Origin: Thermococcus sp. AM4
Lineage (GTDB): Archaea > Methanobacteriota_B > Thermococci > Thermococcales > Thermococcaceae
Direction: 5' to 3'
Assembly: GCF_000151205.2 (NCBI RefSeq)
Contig: NC_016051.1
Location: forward strand, 248,001-312,000
DNA: 64,000 nucleotides
Under the pieces are notes generated by a model that was given only the letters and a program-made list of their open reading frames with translations, had not been told where the DNA came from and did not search any database. The translations under genes were made by a program, and so were the position numbers. Below, piece after piece: positions 62,299 through 64,000 of the stretch; within the stretch, counting starts at the first letter, position 1; every line of letters starts with the position of its first letter.

Positions 62299-63953
62299 AA
62301 CCCCCTTGCCCCCATTTTTCCCGTGATCCTGTTAACCGCGAGCTGGACCAGAATGACGACCACCGCGACAACGGCTGAGAGGGCGTATGCCGCGGTGTAC
62401 TGGCCCTCCTCCATGAGGTTGTAGGTGGCCACGCCTATGGTCGGGTGGTTCGGTGGGTAGATTATGATCGAGACCGTCAGTTCGCTCAGGGTGGGCATGA
62501 AGACCAGTATCCAGGCCGCTATGAGGCCGGGCTTGATGAGGGGCAGGACTATGTTCTTCATCGTCGTGAGCCAGTTCGCTCCGCACATCAGCGAGGCTTC
62601 CTCGAGGGTTTTGTCTATCTGGAGCAGAGAACCCACCGTTGTCCTGACGCCGTAGGAGAGGTAGCGGATGAAGTAGGCGAAGGGTATGATCCACAGCGTG
62701 TTGAAGATGGGCGTCTTAATGAAGGCGAGGATTATGGCCACGCCGACCACGGTTCCGGGAAGGGCGTAGGGAACCGAGGAGAGCCAGTCCATGAAGAGGC
62801 GGCCCTTCACGTTGGTTTTCACGATCATGTACGCTAACAGGGCCCCGAAGAGCGTAACTATCGTTGAGGCCGTGAATGCCGAGAAAACGCTGGTTTTCAG
62901 CGCCGCGGTTGTGGTTTCATCTTCGAGCAGAACGAACTTGAAGTTGTTGAGGGTGAACGACGAGAGGCTGGTGAGGGGTGAGTATAGGTTCTTGAGGAAC
63001 GCGCTGAAGAACAGCGAGAGCAGGGGAATCACGGAAGTCAGGGCCAGGAACAGGAAAACAAAAAGTGCCACAAGCCCCTTACGCCGGCCGAGAGCTATAA
63101 CCGCTGGACGCACGGTCTTTCCTGTGAGGGTTGTGTACCTCTTCCGCCCGAAGGATCTCTTCTGGATGAGGAGGGCAAACCCGGTTATGATGACGAGTAT
63201 CAGGGAATAAGCTATGGCGCGGTCTATGTCTGGGATCGAGAGCGTGCTGTAAATCCTCGTTGTCAGGACGTAATACCTGGCCCTATCCCCTATGAGTGCA
63301 GGGATGCCGAAGTTCGCACACGTGGCTACGAAAGCCAACAGGGCCCCCGAGGCAATGCTGGGCATGACCAGTGGTATGGTAACGTCCTTCGCGACTTTGA
63401 AGGGGCCCGAACCGCTCATCCTCGCCGCCTCTTCGAGCGATGGATCCATCTGCTCAAGGGCCGCCGCCACCGTGAGGAAAACGTACACGTAGAACTTGAG
63501 CGTCATGACGAGAACGAGGCCGGGGAAGGAGTATATGTTGACCAAGTTACCGCTTCCCCCCAGCCCGTTCCAGATCCGGTTTATGTAGCCCACGTATGGA
63601 GCCGCCAGCTGGATCCAGGCTATGGCGCTGACGTAGGGCGGCAGGATGAAGGGCAGAACCGCGAGGAAGCGAACAACCTTTCTCCCGGGCAGGTTCGTCC
63701 TGACGACCAGGAAGGCCAGCGGGACGCCTATGATGACCGCGAAGAACGTGACTATCACGGCGAGTTTGACGGTGTTGAAGGTGTAGACCCACGTGTTGGG
63801 GTCGGAGGCGATGACTTTGTAGGCGTAGCCGAAGCCCCTCTCGCCGAAGAGGCTCTTGTATATCAGCACCGCGAGGGGATACGCTATCGTGATCAGAAGA
63901 ACCAGGAGGGACAGCAGCCACATGGCCTGGGTGAACGTTATCTTCCTCTCCAT
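62295..63953 (-). CDS. ABC importer permease, two fused six-helix domains (FbpB/ThiP type)
   Basis: 552 aa from ATG 63953 (GGAGGGGGC site). Two transmembrane halves, each with an EAA loop (EEAARMSGSGPFKVAKDV and EEASLMCGANWLTTMKNI), the double-permease design of iron(III) or thiamine importers. Coupled to the ATPase gene. A binding-protein gene is expected to the right. Confidence 0.93.
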   Translation of the reverse strand: MERKITFTQAMWLLSLLVLLITIAYPLAVLIYKSLFGERGFGYAYKVIASDPNTWVYTFNTVKLAVIVTFFAVIIGVPLAFLVVRTNLPGRKVVRFLAVLPFILPPYVSAIAWIQLAAPYVGYINRIWNGLGGSGNLVNIYSFPGLVLVMTLKFYVYVFLTVAAALEQMDPSLEEAARMSGSGPFKVAKDVTIPLVMPSIASGALLAFVATCANFGIPALIGDRARYYVLTTRIYSTLSIPDIDRAIAYSLILVIITGFALLIQKRSFGRKRYTTLTGKTVRPAVIALGRRKGLVALFVFLFLALTSVIPLLSLFFSAFLKNLYSPLTSLSSFTLNNFKFVLLEDETTTAALKTSVFSAFTASTIVTLFGALLAYMIVKTNVKGRLFMDWLSSVPYALPGTVVGVAIILAFIKTPIFNTLWIIPFAYFIRYLSYGVRTTVGSLLQIDKTLEEASLMCGANWLTTMKNIVLPLIKPGLIAAWILVFMPTLSELTVSIIIYPPNHPTIGVATYNLMEEGQYTAAYALSAVVAVVVILVQLAVNRITGKMGARGL

Positions 63954-63983
63954 TTTAGCCCCCTCCAAGAAAGAAAAAGGAGA

Positions 63984-64000
63984 TCAGCCCATGATCTGGG
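63984..64000 (-). CDS. End of an upstream gene, perhaps the substrate-binding protein
   Basis: Only the last codons (Gln-Ile-Met-Gly, then TGA) are inside the window. Identity is inferred solely from the usual importer gene order. Confidence 0.3.

Overview
The window reads as a chromosomal segment of a hyperthermophilic euryarchaeon of the order Thermococcales, most likely Thermococcus. Pointers are an archaeal threonyl-tRNA synthetase, RNA polymerase subunit L, exosome Csl4, the KEOPS kinase Bud32, a thermosome with a Gly-Met-rich tail, a DUF257-type protein, TATA-box promoters with very short leaders, GGAGG/GGTGA ribosome sites, and H/ACA and C/D guide RNAs with K-turn or K-loop signals. 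No tRNA, rRNA, CRISPR array or transposase was seen.

Left part (1-39 kb), almost all on the minus strand, is an accessory signalling locus. Position 1-1398 is an AT-richer partial membrane protein with an internal duplication. Then come two large gene blocks. Block A (about 16.5 kb down to 1.6 kb) holds an AbiE-like toxin-antitoxin pair, a cytosolic propeller kinase, a Vps4-like AAA ATPase, a one-pass surface receptor-like protein, a surface propeller/PEGA receptor kinase, an ESCRT-III/Snf7-like coiled-coil protein and a second Vps4-like ATPase. Block B (about 33.1 kb down to 16.7 kb) holds five proteins of unknown or coiled-coil type, two of them ESCRT-III/Snf7-like, a soluble kinase, a one-pass PP2C phosphatase, a membrane-anchored kinase, a tandem pseudokinase-kinase and a Schlafen AlbA_2 regulator. 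A seventh kinase domain lies in a surface receptor kinase at 33469-38055. In all there are seven Hanks-type kinase domains in six proteins, one PP2C, two Vps4-like ATPases, three Snf7-like proteins and one large receptor-like protein. My reading, which is inference, is a surface-sensing phosphorylation system wired to a membrane-remodelling machine. It is the best candidate for an undescribed system here.

Middle part (38-50 kb): two divergent archaeal ATPases with nuclease-like C-termini around an operator-rich promoter region, a DRG GTPase divergent from an Lrp/AsnC regulator, a two-hairpin H/ACA RNA, a winged-helix regulator, an M28 peptidase, a KaiC-like ATPase, a HAD phosphatase, a tandem H/ACA plus C/D RNA pair, a prepilin peptidase with a tiny pilin gene, two ASCH proteins and an RNase III-fold protein.

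Right part (50-64 kb): ordinary core genes. These are rpoL, a DUF2067 gene and csl4; DUF432 with an MscS channel; thrS, a DUF257 gene, a small unknown and bud32; the thermosome and HtpX; and an Fbp/Afu-type ABC importer running off the right edge.

Starts were moved inward from the longest open frame wherever a ribosome site or promoter favoured it; such choices are stated per gene.
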